Positions 8,329 to 16,643 of a stretch of DNA of 64,000 nucleotides are shown here, one piece after another; within the stretch, counting starts at the first letter, position 1, and each line of letters opens with the position of its first letter. The stretch lies in the NCBI GenBank assembly GCA_046347475.1, contig JAXMGD010000001.1:868001-932000 (forward strand), given 5' to 3'. The notes beneath the pieces were generated by a model. That model was given only the letters and a program-made list of their open reading frames with translations, was not told the origin of the DNA and made no database searches. Source of the stretch: CAMCXE01 sp046347475 (GTDB lineage Bacteria; Pseudomonadota; Gammaproteobacteria; Pseudomonadales; Cellvibrionaceae). The translations under genes and the position numbers were made by a program.

Positions 8329-8896
8329 ACAATCCTAGCTTAAAACCTGGAAATCCAAATGAGCAGGCTGCCCTTGTTAGCCAGGGCTGCCTGTTCTTCC
8401 GTTATGGTTAGAGGTAGCGCTTGGTTGATTGGAGAGGCAGCCGAGTTAAAGCGGCAGGACGGCCGAACGACCTTTAGCCGAGTTAAGCCCTGTTCAGGCG
8501 AGCGATTTCTTAAGGAGACCTTAAGGCAGGGTGCCCAGTATGCCCGCCCTGTTTCATAGGGCCTTGACCTGAATGTGTGCACTTAAGGCCTGGCAGCCCA
8601 TACCGCCAGGCGCTTGACGCCAAACAAGGGCCAGCGCCTGCGTTAAGCATCGCCCGCTGGAGGTTAATAAGTTTATTAGTTCACAAAATAAATAACGCGG
8701 CACAAATGTTCTAAAAAAAATCCATTTTTGGGTGGCGCACAAATCATTCTTTGGTTAATATGTGAACAGTAGTCAGATGGTAGCGATGAAGTGCTCCTGT
8801 AGCCCGGTTCTGCCGCGGTTCCATGGTCTTTGACCAGGCCCTGACCATGGAATTTGCTGGAAACCCCTATTTATCAATCCCGAAGATGTAACCGCT
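8329..8896. other. 568-bp stretch without a supported gene
   Basis: This gap follows algR. Short open frames occur on both strands (up to 80 codons) but none has a ribosome-binding site, recognisable motif or coding-like composition. The only clear structure is the 10-bp inverted repeat at 8819-8852 near the MarR-type gene. The part from 8660 to 8770 is AT-rich and could hold a promoter, but I see no convincing -35/-10 pair. Confidence 0.6.
8819..8852. promoter_or_regulatory. inverted repeat, possible MarR operator
   Basis: TTCCATGGTC at 8819-8828 is repeated in perfect inverted form as GACCATGGAA at 8843-8852, with a 14-base spacer, 44 bases ahead of the MarR-family start codon. MarR proteins usually autoregulate by binding palindromes near their own promoter, so an operator is plausible. 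A structured leader is the alternative. No promoter boxes are clear. Confidence 0.4.
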
Positions 8897-9319
8897 ATGA
8901 TGAATACTACTGTTGAAGAACTGCCCATCCTGCTCCAAAAAGCCCGCGAGTATGCGGTTAATACCATGCGCAACACCCTCGCCACCCACGATTTGACCGA
9001 GCAACAATGGCGAGTCATTCGCTCCACCTTTGAAAGCGGTGAGTTAAATGCACAGGAGCTTGCCCGCAAGAGCGCAATTTTAGGCCCCAGCCTGTCACGG
9101 ATTCTCAACCGGTTAGAAGAAGATGGCATACTCAATCGCAAAGTGTCTGCCGCCGACCAGCGCGAGTTAAATATCTCGCTCACGGCCAAGGGCAAGCGCT
9201 TGCACAATAAGGTGCTGCCGACCCTGAACACACAATACGACGAAATTGGCAAGCAGATTGGCAACGCCAAACTCGAACAGCTTGCAGGCCTGCTCAACTA
9301 CGTTATCTCTCTGCAGTAA
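8897..9319 (+). CDS. MarR-family transcriptional regulator, HpaR-like
   Basis: The 140-residue protein is a one-domain winged-helix regulator. The opening LPILLQKAREYAVNTMRNTLATHDLTEQQWRVIR resembles HpaR, the repressor of homoprotocatechuate degradation, and the recognition helix region reads AILGPSLSRILNRLEEDGIL followed by the wing ADQRELNISLT. No aromatic-degradation genes are nearby, so I do not transfer the hpaR name. Two ATGs lie in tandem at 8897 and 8900 with no strong ribosome-binding site. A rho-independent terminator follows directly. Confidence 0.85.
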   Translation: MMNTTVEELPILLQKAREYAVNTMRNTLATHDLTEQQWRVIRSTFESGELNAQELARKSAILGPSLSRILNRLEEDGILNRKVSAADQRELNISLTAKGKRLHNKVLPTLNTQYDEIGKQIGNAKLEQLAGLLNYVISLQ

Positions 9320-9338
9320 CTGCTTGAACCCTCGTTAA

Positions 9339-9365
9339 AAAGCCCGGCTTGCCGGGCTTTTTTTA
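9339..9365 (+). terminator. rho-independent terminator
   Basis: The perfect stem AAAGCCCGGC / GCCGGGCTTT with a short TT loop is followed by a T run. It begins about 20 bases after the stop of the MarR-type gene and ends that transcript. Confidence 0.85.
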
Positions 9366-9489
9366 TGGCTGTAACCCTCTGTTCCTGTCTGAAATAAGGC
9401 TTATGGCAGCTGTGAATGGGGCTATCGGCTAGCTAGGTGGTGCAAGCAAACTTAAGTACACTGGCGAGCTTCACATATCTGGGGGTTTT

Positions 9490-10419
9490 ATGGCCGGTAC
9501 AAGCCTGTTGGTGTTAATTGATGATATTGCAGCGGTGTTAGACGATGTGGCGGTGATGACCAAGGTCGCCGCCAAAAAAACCGCCGGTGTGCTGGGGGAT
9601 GACCTGGCCTTGAATGCCGAACAGGTAGCCGGTATTCGGGCGGAGCGTGAGTTGCCAGTGGTCTGGGCGGTGGCGAAAGGCTCGTTTATCAACAAGGCTA
9701 TTTTGGTGCCTGCCGCTCTTTTGATCAGCGCGCTGGCCAATTTTTTAATCGGCCCTTTACTGATGCTCGGCGGCGCCTATTTGTGTTTTGAGGGCGTGGA
9801 GAAACTAGCCCACACATGGCTGCACCCTGCGCAGGACGACCACATAAGCAAGCTAGAGGCCGCCTTGGACAATCCTCAGGTGGACATGGTGGCCTTTGAA
9901 GCGCAGAAGATTAAAGGCGCTGTGCGCACGGACTTCGTACTCTCGGCCGAAATTATCGTCATTACCCTCGGCACTGTGGCCCTAAGCCCGTTTTCCCAAC
10001 AGTTGGTGGTGGTGACCTTAATTGCGCTGCTGATGACAGTGGGGGTGTATGGCTTTGTTGCCCTGATTGTTAAACTCGACGATATGGGGCTGCATCTGAT
10101 GCGCAAAAGCCCCAGTCAAACCAGCCCGTCTTATCGCTTGGGCGCGCTGCTGTTAAATGCCGCGCCCAAACTTATGAAATTCCTCTCTGTTGCTGGGACC
10201 TTAGCCATGTTTTTAGTTGGTGGCGGTATTCTCAGTCACAACCTAGCGCCGATTCACCACGCCGTAGAATCCATGCTGCTAGCTCTGGCCGATCTGCCCT
10301 TGGCTGGGCTTTGGCAGGTGCTGGCGGCCAGTGCCGTTGACTGTGTTACGGGAGTTCTAGCGGGTGTGGTGGCGCTTTTGGGGGTGAATGCACTGGCCAA
10401 AATACGCGGTCGCAAGTAA
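9490..10419 (+). CDS. DUF808-family inner-membrane protein (YedI-like)
   Basis: The 309-residue protein starts MAGTSLLVLIDDIAAVLDD and contains KVAAKKTAGVLGDDLALNAEQV, the diagnostic N-terminal blocks of DUF808/YedI. Several hydrophobic segments follow (about residues 70-100, 155-200, 235-255 and 280-300). The family is an inner-membrane protein of unknown function. GGGGG precedes the ATG by five bases. It is tail-to-tail with the RDD gene, with only six bases between stops and no terminator visible. Confidence 0.88.
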   Translation: MAGTSLLVLIDDIAAVLDDVAVMTKVAAKKTAGVLGDDLALNAEQVAGIRAERELPVVWAVAKGSFINKAILVPAALLISALANFLIGPLLMLGGAYLCFEGVEKLAHTWLHPAQDDHISKLEAALDNPQVDMVAFEAQKIKGAVRTDFVLSAEIIVITLGTVALSPFSQQLVVVTLIALLMTVGVYGFVALIVKLDDMGLHLMRKSPSQTSPSYRLGALLLNAAPKLMKFLSVAGTLAMFLVGGGILSHNLAPIHHAVESMLLALADLPLAGLWQVLAASAVDCVTGVLAGVVALLGVNALAKIRGRK

Positions 10420-10425
10420 CCGAGC

Positions 10426-10893
10426 TTATTTGGGGATCACAATCACCCGAGATTGTGTCATGGCATCGTGCCAGGTATTGCCCTCGGGGTTGAACCAGCC
10501 ATACCAATAACCGGCGCCCAGGGCCAGCATGCTCAGGGAGCCGAACAAGCAGCGGGCTAAGGCCTGTTTGATGCTGAGGGCTCGCTGGGCGGAGTCTTGA
10601 GGGATAAGTTGAATGCGCCAGGCGCGCATGCCAATGGTTTGCCCCGACCGGCACCAGCTGTAGAGAAAAAAACTCACCAGCACAAGTAGCCAGCCGAGGA
10701 AATAAAGCGGGCTGTGCAACATGGGCTGATAGTCTTGGCCGGGGGTGCCCAGAGCCACTTTGACACTGGTAATTAACGCGCCATACCCCATACTTAAAGC
10801 CATCAGGATGAGGCTGTCGTAACCTAATGCAGCAAAGCGCCGCCAGAGTGGGGCGCTGCGAGTGGGCGGAGATTGGTTGGCAGATGTAGGCAT
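10426..10893 (-). CDS. RDD-family membrane protein
   Basis: The 155-residue protein has the RDD signature: APLWRRFAALGYDSLILMAL near the N-terminus, a central GQTIGMRAWRIQLI block, and a C-terminal WHDAMTQSRVIVIPK segment where family members carry LHD-type residues. The Asp of the first RDD helix is present (GYDSL). Three or four membrane segments are visible. RDD proteins have been linked to small-ion transport in some bacteria, but the role here is open. The start lies 207 bases from the divergent PA3496-like gene. Confidence 0.85.
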   Translation of the reverse strand: MPTSANQSPPTRSAPLWRRFAALGYDSLILMALSMGYGALITSVKVALGTPGQDYQPMLHSPLYFLGWLLVLVSFFLYSWCRSGQTIGMRAWRIQLIPQDSAQRALSIKQALARCLFGSLSMLALGAGYWYGWFNPEGNTWHDAMTQSRVIVIPK

Positions 10894-11100
10894 AGGGGAT
10901 GCAAAAAGGCGCCAGTCTAACCGGTTGGCAAAGCCCTTACATCCTTGATGTTTACTTCTTTAAACGGGCCAATTTAAGAGTTAAAAATTATTTGTATTTT
11001 TTGCTCGTTTAGGCATACTCGCGCGAACTTGAGGTGCACCTGAGCCTGTGGGAGCAAGTGGTGCGACTTTTTTATTAATATCGCTACAGGAGCTTATTTT

Positions 11101-11274
11101 ATGGGTCTTGACGTTCTTGATCATGCCACCGAGGTGAGTGGACAGGGTTATGAAGAAGTGAATGTTGATAAAGATACGCCTAAGGCGGATACGGATTCCC
11201 GTCGACGGCTTGAGGATAAATTAGAAGAAATGCGTCTGCGCAAAGAACTGCGCGAATACGACTTCGATATTTAA
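11101..11274 (+). CDS. small acidic protein resembling the PA3496 family
   Basis: A 57-codon frame runs from ATG 11101 to TAA 11272-11274, with AGGAG about ten bases upstream and a clear terminator 30 bases downstream, so it looks like a complete monocistronic gene. The C-terminal half, RRRLEDKLEEMRLRKELREY followed by DFDI, is strongly charged, helical, and resembles the conserved end of the PA3496-type putative envelope integrity proteins of Pseudomonadales. There is no signal peptide. The family name rests on resemblance only; that it is a gene is better supported than what it does. Confidence 0.7.
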   Translation: MGLDVLDHATEVSGQGYEEVNVDKDTPKADTDSRRRLEDKLEEMRLRKELREYDFDI

Positions 11275-11302
11275 CCCTTATTTAACTTTCCCCCTCTCTG
11301 AT

Positions 11303-11329
11303 AAAAGGCTGTGTTTCACAGCCTTTTTT
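11303..11329 (+). terminator. rho-independent terminator
   Basis: The stem AAAGGCTGTG / CACAGCCTTT closes a TTT loop and is followed by a T run. It lies about 30 bases after the stop of the 57-residue gene. Confidence 0.85.
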
Positions 11330-11729
11330 GTTTCTGTCCCCTCAATCCCCTTTAATCAAACGCCCACCTCAGTCTCCAACCAGTTAATGAGTTGAGTTTT
11401 ATAGGCAGGGGATTTTTTTGGGGGGGCAATCCGGTAAGCCTCTCAGTGGCAATGTCATCAAGGTAAGGATTCTTGCCCTTTGACGCAGCCCGGATGACAT
11501 GAACCGCAATCTGGGTTGTCATTGAAACACTGGATTAGGCTGCGCTCCATCCGGGCTACTCAAAGTCAATTTAATTGCGGTAGCGGCACCAAAACTCTTA
11601 ACTCAATAACACTGCCCCTAACTATTTGGGAGAGGGGTAGGGTAAGAACCGGCGCGGCAGAGAGGTAAAAAAATGAATGCAATGATATTGAAACGGGCGG
11701 GGAGGTGGCGTCCTTGCCATCAAGGGAGA
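11330..11729. other. 400-bp intergenic stretch with one palindromic repeat
   Basis: No gene is visible. Around 11479-11563 a dispersed-repeat-like palindrome is present: CTTTGA..AGCCCGGATG at the left and CATCCGGGCT..TCAAAG at the right, with the 10-base inner arms at 11487-11496 and 11548-11557 perfectly complementary. Related 'atccgggcta' palindromes occur near 43170 and 44530, so this is probably a repeated extragenic element. The rest is featureless. Confidence 0.6.
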
Positions 11730-12071
11730 TTACAGCGTTTGGTTTTTGGTGCGTAGGCGCAGCAGGCCCATACTGAACACACCCAGGCTTAAAAGGAACA
11801 GGCCGTTGGGCTCGGGTACTTGAAAGCGTGGTTTGCTGGGGCGAGTGATCGGGCCGCGATCAAGGGCCAGGTCAGGCAGGGTGAGTTGAATGGGGGAAAA
11901 TTCATTGCCTACCAATAAATCCAGTACAGGAGCTGTGGGTGGCTCAGGTAGCTTGAGCTCCTGTATAGGAGGAATCACACTCAGGCGGTCGAGCACTGGG
12001 GCCGCTTGGCTGGTGGCGGCGAATAGGCTGGTTGTGAGCAGAACAGAAGCAAGTAAAGTTGAGTGGCGCAT
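11730..12071 (-). CDS. small exported protein with PEP-CTERM-type sorting signal
   Basis: The 113-residue protein has a signal peptide (residues 1-23, cleavage likely after TSQAA). The middle is rich in Pro and Leu. It ends with VPEPNG, a hydrophobic helix of about 16 residues and a basic RLRTK tail. The order PEP - membrane helix - basic end is the PEP-CTERM signature recognised by exosortase (EpsH) systems. Members are sorted to the cell surface or biofilm matrix in Gram-negative bacteria. No exosortase gene lies in the window. The protein is short for the group, so little remains after removing the two signals. Confidence 0.7.
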   Translation of the reverse strand: MRHSTLLASVLLTTSLFAATSQAAPVLDRLSVIPPIQELKLPEPPTAPVLDLLVGNEFSPIQLTLPDLALDRGPITRPSKPRFQVPEPNGLFLLSLGVFSMGLLRLRTKNQTL

Positions 12072-12507
12072 GGGTGATAAATCCTTAGAGTAGCTTGGGG
12101 TGGCGTCATATTAGCAGTATTCAGTCCAGGCTTAAAAAGCATTTTAAAAACAATTCGTTGTGGAATGCTTTGGTCCTCGTTATGCTGAGCGTGTTAGATT
12201 TCTCGACACTTAACTTGCGCATAAAAAATCATTAGAAGCTGCCTTTCTGAATGGCCCTATTTGGCGGCGGCATGGCGTTGTTGTCTAACGCGCTAGATGT
12301 TGCGCTGCTTCAGTTTTATCCCCGTGCTCCCCTCAAAACGGCCCCTGTGCGTCACCCTAGACCCAGGGCCGCTTCTGCGATGCAGCGAAAAATCCCGACA
12401 CTTTGCCTAAGACTAAGGTGTGAGTTTTTGGCCTAAAAAATGCTCCTGCGGTATGAGTTCAATAAATTAAGCCAAAACGACAGAAATTTGTCGCGGCTGG
12501 AGTGCTT
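12072..12507. other. 436-bp gap upstream of the flagellar operon
   Basis: Between the divergent PEP-CTERM-type gene and fliE I see no gene. Its supported content is the sigma-54-type promoter at 12429-12444. The segment 12120-12240 is AT-rich and may contain the promoter of the divergent gene, but no clear boxes are visible. Confidence 0.6.
12429..12444 (+). promoter_or_regulatory. sigma-54-type (-24/-12) promoter of fliE
   Basis: TGGCCTAAAAAATGCT matches the RpoN pattern TGGCAC-N5-TTGC: GG and GC dinucleotides are exactly ten bases apart. It ends 64 bases before the fliE ATG. In Pseudomonas and Vibrio, fliE operons are transcribed by RpoN with an enhancer-binding protein (FleQ or FleR class), so the position makes sense. 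The second base pair of the -24 box (CCT for CAC) deviates from consensus. Confidence 0.6.
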
Positions 12508-12852
12508 ATGGTCGACCGAGTAGACATCAACCGCTTGCTGCTAGAAATGCGCACCTTAAAAAGCCAGACCCAGGCCTTTGGCGGGGTGTCGCCGCTGGAG
12601 GGCAAAACCGCCCCGGCGGGCGTCTCGGGTGTCGCTTTTGGTGATGTGATGAGCCAGGCGGTGAATAAGGTGAATGAGGTGCAACAGGCATCAAGCACCC
12701 TGTCAGAGTCATATATTCGCGGCGACCGCAGTGTGGATATTTCCGATGTGATGATTGCCTCCCAGAAGGCCTCGGTGGCGTTCAGCGCCATGACCCAGGT
12801 GCGCAACAAGCTGGTGGATGCCTACAAAGACATTATGAATATGCCGGTTTAA
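12508..12852 (+). CDS. fliE: flagellar hook-basal body complex protein FliE
   Basis: FliE joins the MS ring to the proximal rod. The protein has 114 residues from ATG 12508 (GGAG five bases upstream; a GTG two codons earlier is also possible). The C-terminal half carries the typical FliE block: VNKVNEVQQASSTL, then DISDVMIASQKASVAFSAMTQVRNKLVDAYKDIMNMPV. It is the first gene of fliEFGHIJ and has its own sigma-54-type promoter. FliE is small and cytoplasmically made, exported by the flagellar type III apparatus without a cleaved signal. Confidence 0.95.
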   Translation: MVDRVDINRLLLEMRTLKSQTQAFGGVSPLEGKTAPAGVSGVAFGDVMSQAVNKVNEVQQASSTLSESYIRGDRSVDISDVMIASQKASVAFSAMTQVRNKLVDAYKDIMNMPV

Positions 12853-12865
12853 GGCGGGGTGAGTT

Positions 12866-14560
12866 GTGGCTGCTAGTGAAACTGCCGCCGGATCGGAACC
12901 GCGCTCCGGCAATTATTTAATCCAGGGGTTTAACAACCTCAACCTGTTGCGTCAAGCGGGCCTGATGGTGGGGCTTGCGGCGTCGGTGGCGATTGGCTTT
13001 GCTGTGGTGCTCTGGACACAGGGTGAGGACTATCGCCCCTTGTATGGCTCCCTTGAGCACCTGGATTCTAAAGAAGTGACGGAAATTCTTGAGTCCAACG
13101 AGATTCGTTTTAAGGTGGATGAGAACTCCGGCGCTCTATTGGTGGGTGCTAAGGATGTGCACAAGGCGCGCATGAAACTCTCTGAAGCCGGTATACCCAA
13201 CAACAATAATTCTGTGGGTTTTGAGCTGCTGGATAAAGAGCAGCCGCTGGGTACTAGCCAGTTTATGGAGGGCGCCCGTTATCGCCGCAGTTTGGAAGGA
13301 GAGCTGGCGCGCACGATTGCCAGTGTCACCTCCGTGAAATCCGCCCGCGTGCATTTGGCCATCCCCAAGGCCTCGGTTTTTGTGCGGGACAATCATGTGC
13401 CCTCCGCCTCGGTGTTCGTGGAGTTATTTCCGGGCCGTGGCATAGACCCGAACCAGGTGCGCGGCATTGCTAATTTGGTGGCTTCGAGTGTGCCGGAGTT
13501 AAAAGCCGAGAATGTTACGGTGGTGGATCAGAAGGGCGCCCTGCTGTCGGTGGGGGTGGAGGACGCCAAGTTGACGGTGGCATCCCAGCATTTGGATTAC
13601 ACCCGCAAGGTGGAAAACGACATGGTGCTGCGGGTGCGCCGTTTGTTAAGCCCGATCCTCGGCGACGACAACTTTAAAACCGAGGTGAGCGCGGATTTAG
13701 ATTTCAGTGAAATCGAGCAGGCCCAGGAGTCCTTCAACCCGGATCTGCCCGCCCTACGCAGTGAGCAGACCAGTGAGGAGATCAAAAAAGGCCCCGGCGC
13801 CGATGGCGGTATTCCCGGCGCCCTCACCAATCAGCCGCCCGCTTCGGCTGCTGCCCCTGAGGTGGCTAAGGCGCCGGATGGCAAAACCCAAACTACCAGC
13901 ACTGAGCAGTCCAACTCTCGCAGCCAGGCGACGCGCAATTTTGAATTGGACCGCACGGTGAGCTTCACCAAACACGAAAAGGGCAAGCTCAAACGCATTA
14001 GCCTGGCAGTAGTAGTGAACGACAAAATAGTGACTGACCCCGCCACCGGCCAAAAAGCCAAGATGCGCTGGAGCGATGCGGAGCTGGAGCGTTTGGCGGC
14101 ACTGGTGCGCGATGCGGTGGGCTATTCAGCGGCGCGGGGCGATAGCGTCAATGTGATGAACGAGGCCTTTATCGACGCCGACGGCACCGAGACCTTCGCC
14201 CAGCCCTGGTGGCAAACCGAGTGGTTTAAATCCATCGCAAAACAAGGCGCGGGCATCTTTATCATCCTAGTATTAATTGTGGGACTGCTGCGCCCTGTGC
14301 TCAAAAGCCTCGCCTCATCCGGTTTACAAAGCCGCGCTGAGGAAGAGGCCAAAGAGATGGAGGCCCTCAGAGCGGCCGGTGTGGATGGGTTTGATTCCCT
14401 CTCCGATGAAACCGTGACCCTTACCGGCGGCGATTCCCTGGCCCTGCCAAGCCCAGAACAGAGTTACGAGCAGCAGCTCAATGCGGTGAAAGCGCTGGTG
14501 GCAGAAGATCCGGGCCGCGTGGCCCAAGTGATTAAACGTTGGATTAACGAAAATGAGTAA
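12866..14560 (+). CDS. fliF: flagellar MS-ring protein FliF
   Basis: FliF forms the membrane-embedded MS ring on which the flagellum is built. The 564-residue protein has one membrane helix near residues 33-52 and a second near 457-475, flanking the periplasmic YscJ-like ring modules (PLYGSLEHLDSKEVTEIL; EGELARTIASVTSVKSARVHLAIPKASVFVR). The region 270-370 is a long, low-complexity Ala/Pro/Ser/Gln segment typical of FliF. The C-terminal 40 residues provide the FliG-binding peptide. Translation starts at GTG 12866. It overlaps fliG by eight bases, which suggests coupled synthesis of the two ring proteins. Confidence 0.96.
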   Translation: MAASETAAGSEPRSGNYLIQGFNNLNLLRQAGLMVGLAASVAIGFAVVLWTQGEDYRPLYGSLEHLDSKEVTEILESNEIRFKVDENSGALLVGAKDVHKARMKLSEAGIPNNNNSVGFELLDKEQPLGTSQFMEGARYRRSLEGELARTIASVTSVKSARVHLAIPKASVFVRDNHVPSASVFVELFPGRGIDPNQVRGIANLVASSVPELKAENVTVVDQKGALLSVGVEDAKLTVASQHLDYTRKVENDMVLRVRRLLSPILGDDNFKTEVSADLDFSEIEQAQESFNPDLPALRSEQTSEEIKKGPGADGGIPGALTNQPPASAAAPEVAKAPDGKTQTTSTEQSNSRSQATRNFELDRTVSFTKHEKGKLKRISLAVVVNDKIVTDPATGQKAKMRWSDAELERLAALVRDAVGYSAARGDSVNVMNEAFIDADGTETFAQPWWQTEWFKSIAKQGAGIFIILVLIVGLLRPVLKSLASSGLQSRAEEEAKEMEALRAAGVDGFDSLSDETVTLTGGDSLALPSPEQSYEQQLNAVKALVAEDPGRVAQVIKRWINENE

Positions 14561-15596
14561 CAACGCACCCGCACCCGTCCCCGGCGCCGATGGCAAGCCG
14601 GCCAGTAAACTCACCCGCACTGAACAGGCCGCTATTTTATTAATGTCGGTGGGTGAGGTGACGGCGGCGGAAATCCTCAAACACATGGGGCCAAAAGAGG
14701 TGCAGCGCCTGGGTACCGCCATGACGCAGCTGAAGGATGTGCAGCAGTACGAGGTGGAAGTGGTGCTCTCCAACTTTATGGCGGAGGTGCGCACGCAAAC
14801 GGGCTTGGGCCTCGGCTCCGACAGTTACATCCGCAACATGCTGGTGACCGCCCTGGGTGAGGATAAGGCCAACGGTTTGATCGACCGCATTTTGTTGGGC
14901 GGCAATACCACCGGTTTGGACACCCTCAAATGGATGGAGGCGCGCTCGGTGGCGGACATTATTCGCAACGAACACCCGCAAATTCAGGCCATTGTGCTGG
15001 CTTATTTAGAGGCCGATCAGTCGGCGGAGATTCTTACCTACTTTCCTGAAAAGGTGCGCCTGGATGTGATGATGCGGGTGGCGTCCTTGGATTCGGTGCA
15101 GCCGAGCGCCCTGCAGGAACTCAACAACATCCTTGAAAAACAGTTCTCCGGCGCGGCAGGCTCGCAAACCAAGCAGATGGGCGGCTACAAAACAGCGGCG
15201 GAGATTATGAACAATCTGGACAGCTCCATCGAAGGCGAGCTGATGAACGCCATCAAGGAAATCGACGAAGACCTGGGTACGCAGATTGCCGATCTGATGT
15301 TTGTCTTCGACAACCTCAAGGACGTGGACGACCGGGGTATTCAGGCCCTGCTGCGGGAGGTGTCCTCCGAAGTGCTTATTTTGGCCCTCAAAGGCTCCGA
15401 CGAAGACCTGCGGGAGAAGATATTCAAAAACATGTCCAAGCGCGCCGCCGAGCTTATGCGCGACGATTTGGAGACCAAGGGGCCGGTCAAAATTTCCGAG
15501 GTGGAAGGGGCGCAGAAGGAAATTCTCACCATCGCGCGCCGTATGGCCGACGCAGGCGAGATCAACCTGGGCGGCTCCGGCGAGACTATGGTGTAG
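14553..15596 (+). CDS. fliG: flagellar motor switch protein FliG
   Basis: FliG is the torque-transmitting ring of the switch complex and contacts FliF, FliM and the stator. The 347-residue protein has all three domains: N-terminal FliF-binding part (KLTRTEQAAILLMSVGE), middle domain with the EHPQ motif, and C-terminal torque domain (DLMFVFDNLKDVDDRGIQALLREV, then LREKIFKNMSKRAAELMRDDLE) with the alternating charged residues that face the stator. An Ala/Pro-rich N-terminal extension of about 20 residues precedes the core. It overlaps the end of fliF. Confidence 0.97.
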   Translation: MSNNAPAPVPGADGKPASKLTRTEQAAILLMSVGEVTAAEILKHMGPKEVQRLGTAMTQLKDVQQYEVEVVLSNFMAEVRTQTGLGLGSDSYIRNMLVTALGEDKANGLIDRILLGGNTTGLDTLKWMEARSVADIIRNEHPQIQAIVLAYLEADQSAEILTYFPEKVRLDVMMRVASLDSVQPSALQELNNILEKQFSGAAGSQTKQMGGYKTAAEIMNNLDSSIEGELMNAIKEIDEDLGTQIADLMFVFDNLKDVDDRGIQALLREVSSEVLILALKGSDEDLREKIFKNMSKRAAELMRDDLETKGPVKISEVEGAQKEILTIARRMADAGEINLGGSGETMV

Positions 15597-15659
15597 CCAT
15601 GGCGCCTGTCTGTGTGTTGTTTTGCTTGCGAATAGAGGCTGCTGCCCCGGTGTTCATAT

Positions 15660-16643
15660 ATGTCTAAGCTGCCTGGCCGCATCCCCTTTGAGGATGTCGA
15701 AAAGTTTCGCAATTGGGCCGTGCCCAAGGTGAGTGGCCAGGTATTGGCCAGCGCCGAGCGGGAGGCAAAAAAGGCGCAGATGGCCAACCTGCCCAAGCAA
15801 GATCACGAGACAGTGGAAGAAATCGCCGCCGAGCAGGTGAGCTTTGGCCCTATGACCGCTGAGCAGTTAGCGCAGATTACCGAAGAAGCCAGCCGCGAGG
15901 GGTTTAACCAGGGTTATGAAGAGGGCTTGGAAAAGGGCCTGGCCACCGGCGAGCGGCAAGGCCAGGAGCAGGGCAAAACCCAGGCCTTGGCCGAGTGGAG
16001 CGGGTGCTTAAAAGAGCAGGTGGAGCAGTTGGCGACTACCTGTGAGGCTTTGCTAGATCCCCTCGGTCAGCAGCACCAGCGCCTTACCGAAGAAATGCTG
16101 AATTTAAGCGTGCTGTTGGCGGAGCAATTACTGCAGCGCGAGCTGAGCCAAAATCCCGCCGCCTATTGGGGCTGGCTGCAAGAAGCGCTGGCCCAGCTGC
16201 CAGCGGGCCGCAAAGACGCCAGCCTGTTTTTGCCCACAGAGGTGATCGAGCTGCTGCGCGCTCATCAGCCGCCCCAATTGCAGCAGTTAACCCTAGTGGC
16301 GGATGACAGCCTGCCGCTGGGGGCGTATCGCATCGAGGCTGGACCGTCGCAGGTGGTATTTAATGCCGCCGAGCGCCTGCGCCAGTGGCTCAACGAGGTT
16401 CAGCCCAAGGCTGAGCTGGCCCCTGAATTAAAAACCTTTGAACCGCCGCAAACAGTCTCGGCGCACACATCTTCGCAAGCGGATTCGAGCGAGTTGCCTG
16501 TTGCAGCTGAGCAGCCAGGTATAACCGCGCAGCCAGCAACAGCTGATCAAGCAGGTGGTGAACTAGAACCCCAACTCATTGCTGAGCCAAGCGCGCAAGA
16601 TCCAGCGCCGCAGGCGATACCCCATGACAGCCCTGACGCTTAA
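15660..16643 (+). CDS. fliH: flagellar assembly protein FliH (long form)
   Basis: FliH is the stator-like regulator of the export ATPase FliI. Residues 3-25 (KLPGRIPFEDVEKFRNWAVP) match the gamma-proteobacterial FliH opening, residues 90-120 contain the Gly-rich repeat region (EGFNQGYEEGLEKGLATGE) and residues 140-245 form the FliI-binding domain. At 327 residues it is long: the last 80 are a low-complexity tail rich in Ala, Pro, Gln and Glu with no recognisable motif. Its end overlaps the fliI start by 20 bases. The identity is firm; the tail is the unusual point. Confidence 0.92.
   Translation: MSKLPGRIPFEDVEKFRNWAVPKVSGQVLASAEREAKKAQMANLPKQDHETVEEIAAEQVSFGPMTAEQLAQITEEASREGFNQGYEEGLEKGLATGERQGQEQGKTQALAEWSGCLKEQVEQLATTCEALLDPLGQQHQRLTEEMLNLSVLLAEQLLQRELSQNPAAYWGWLQEALAQLPAGRKDASLFLPTEVIELLRAHQPPQLQQLTLVADDSLPLGAYRIEAGPSQVVFNAAERLRQWLNEVQPKAELAPELKTFEPPQTVSAHTSSQADSSELPVAAEQPGITAQPATADQAGGELEPQLIAEPSAQDPAPQAIPHDSPDA

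Noticed and set aside
8340..8582. Open frames of 80 and 66 codons on opposite strands after algR
   Set aside because: Antiparallel shadows of one another, no start signals, composition not coding-like.
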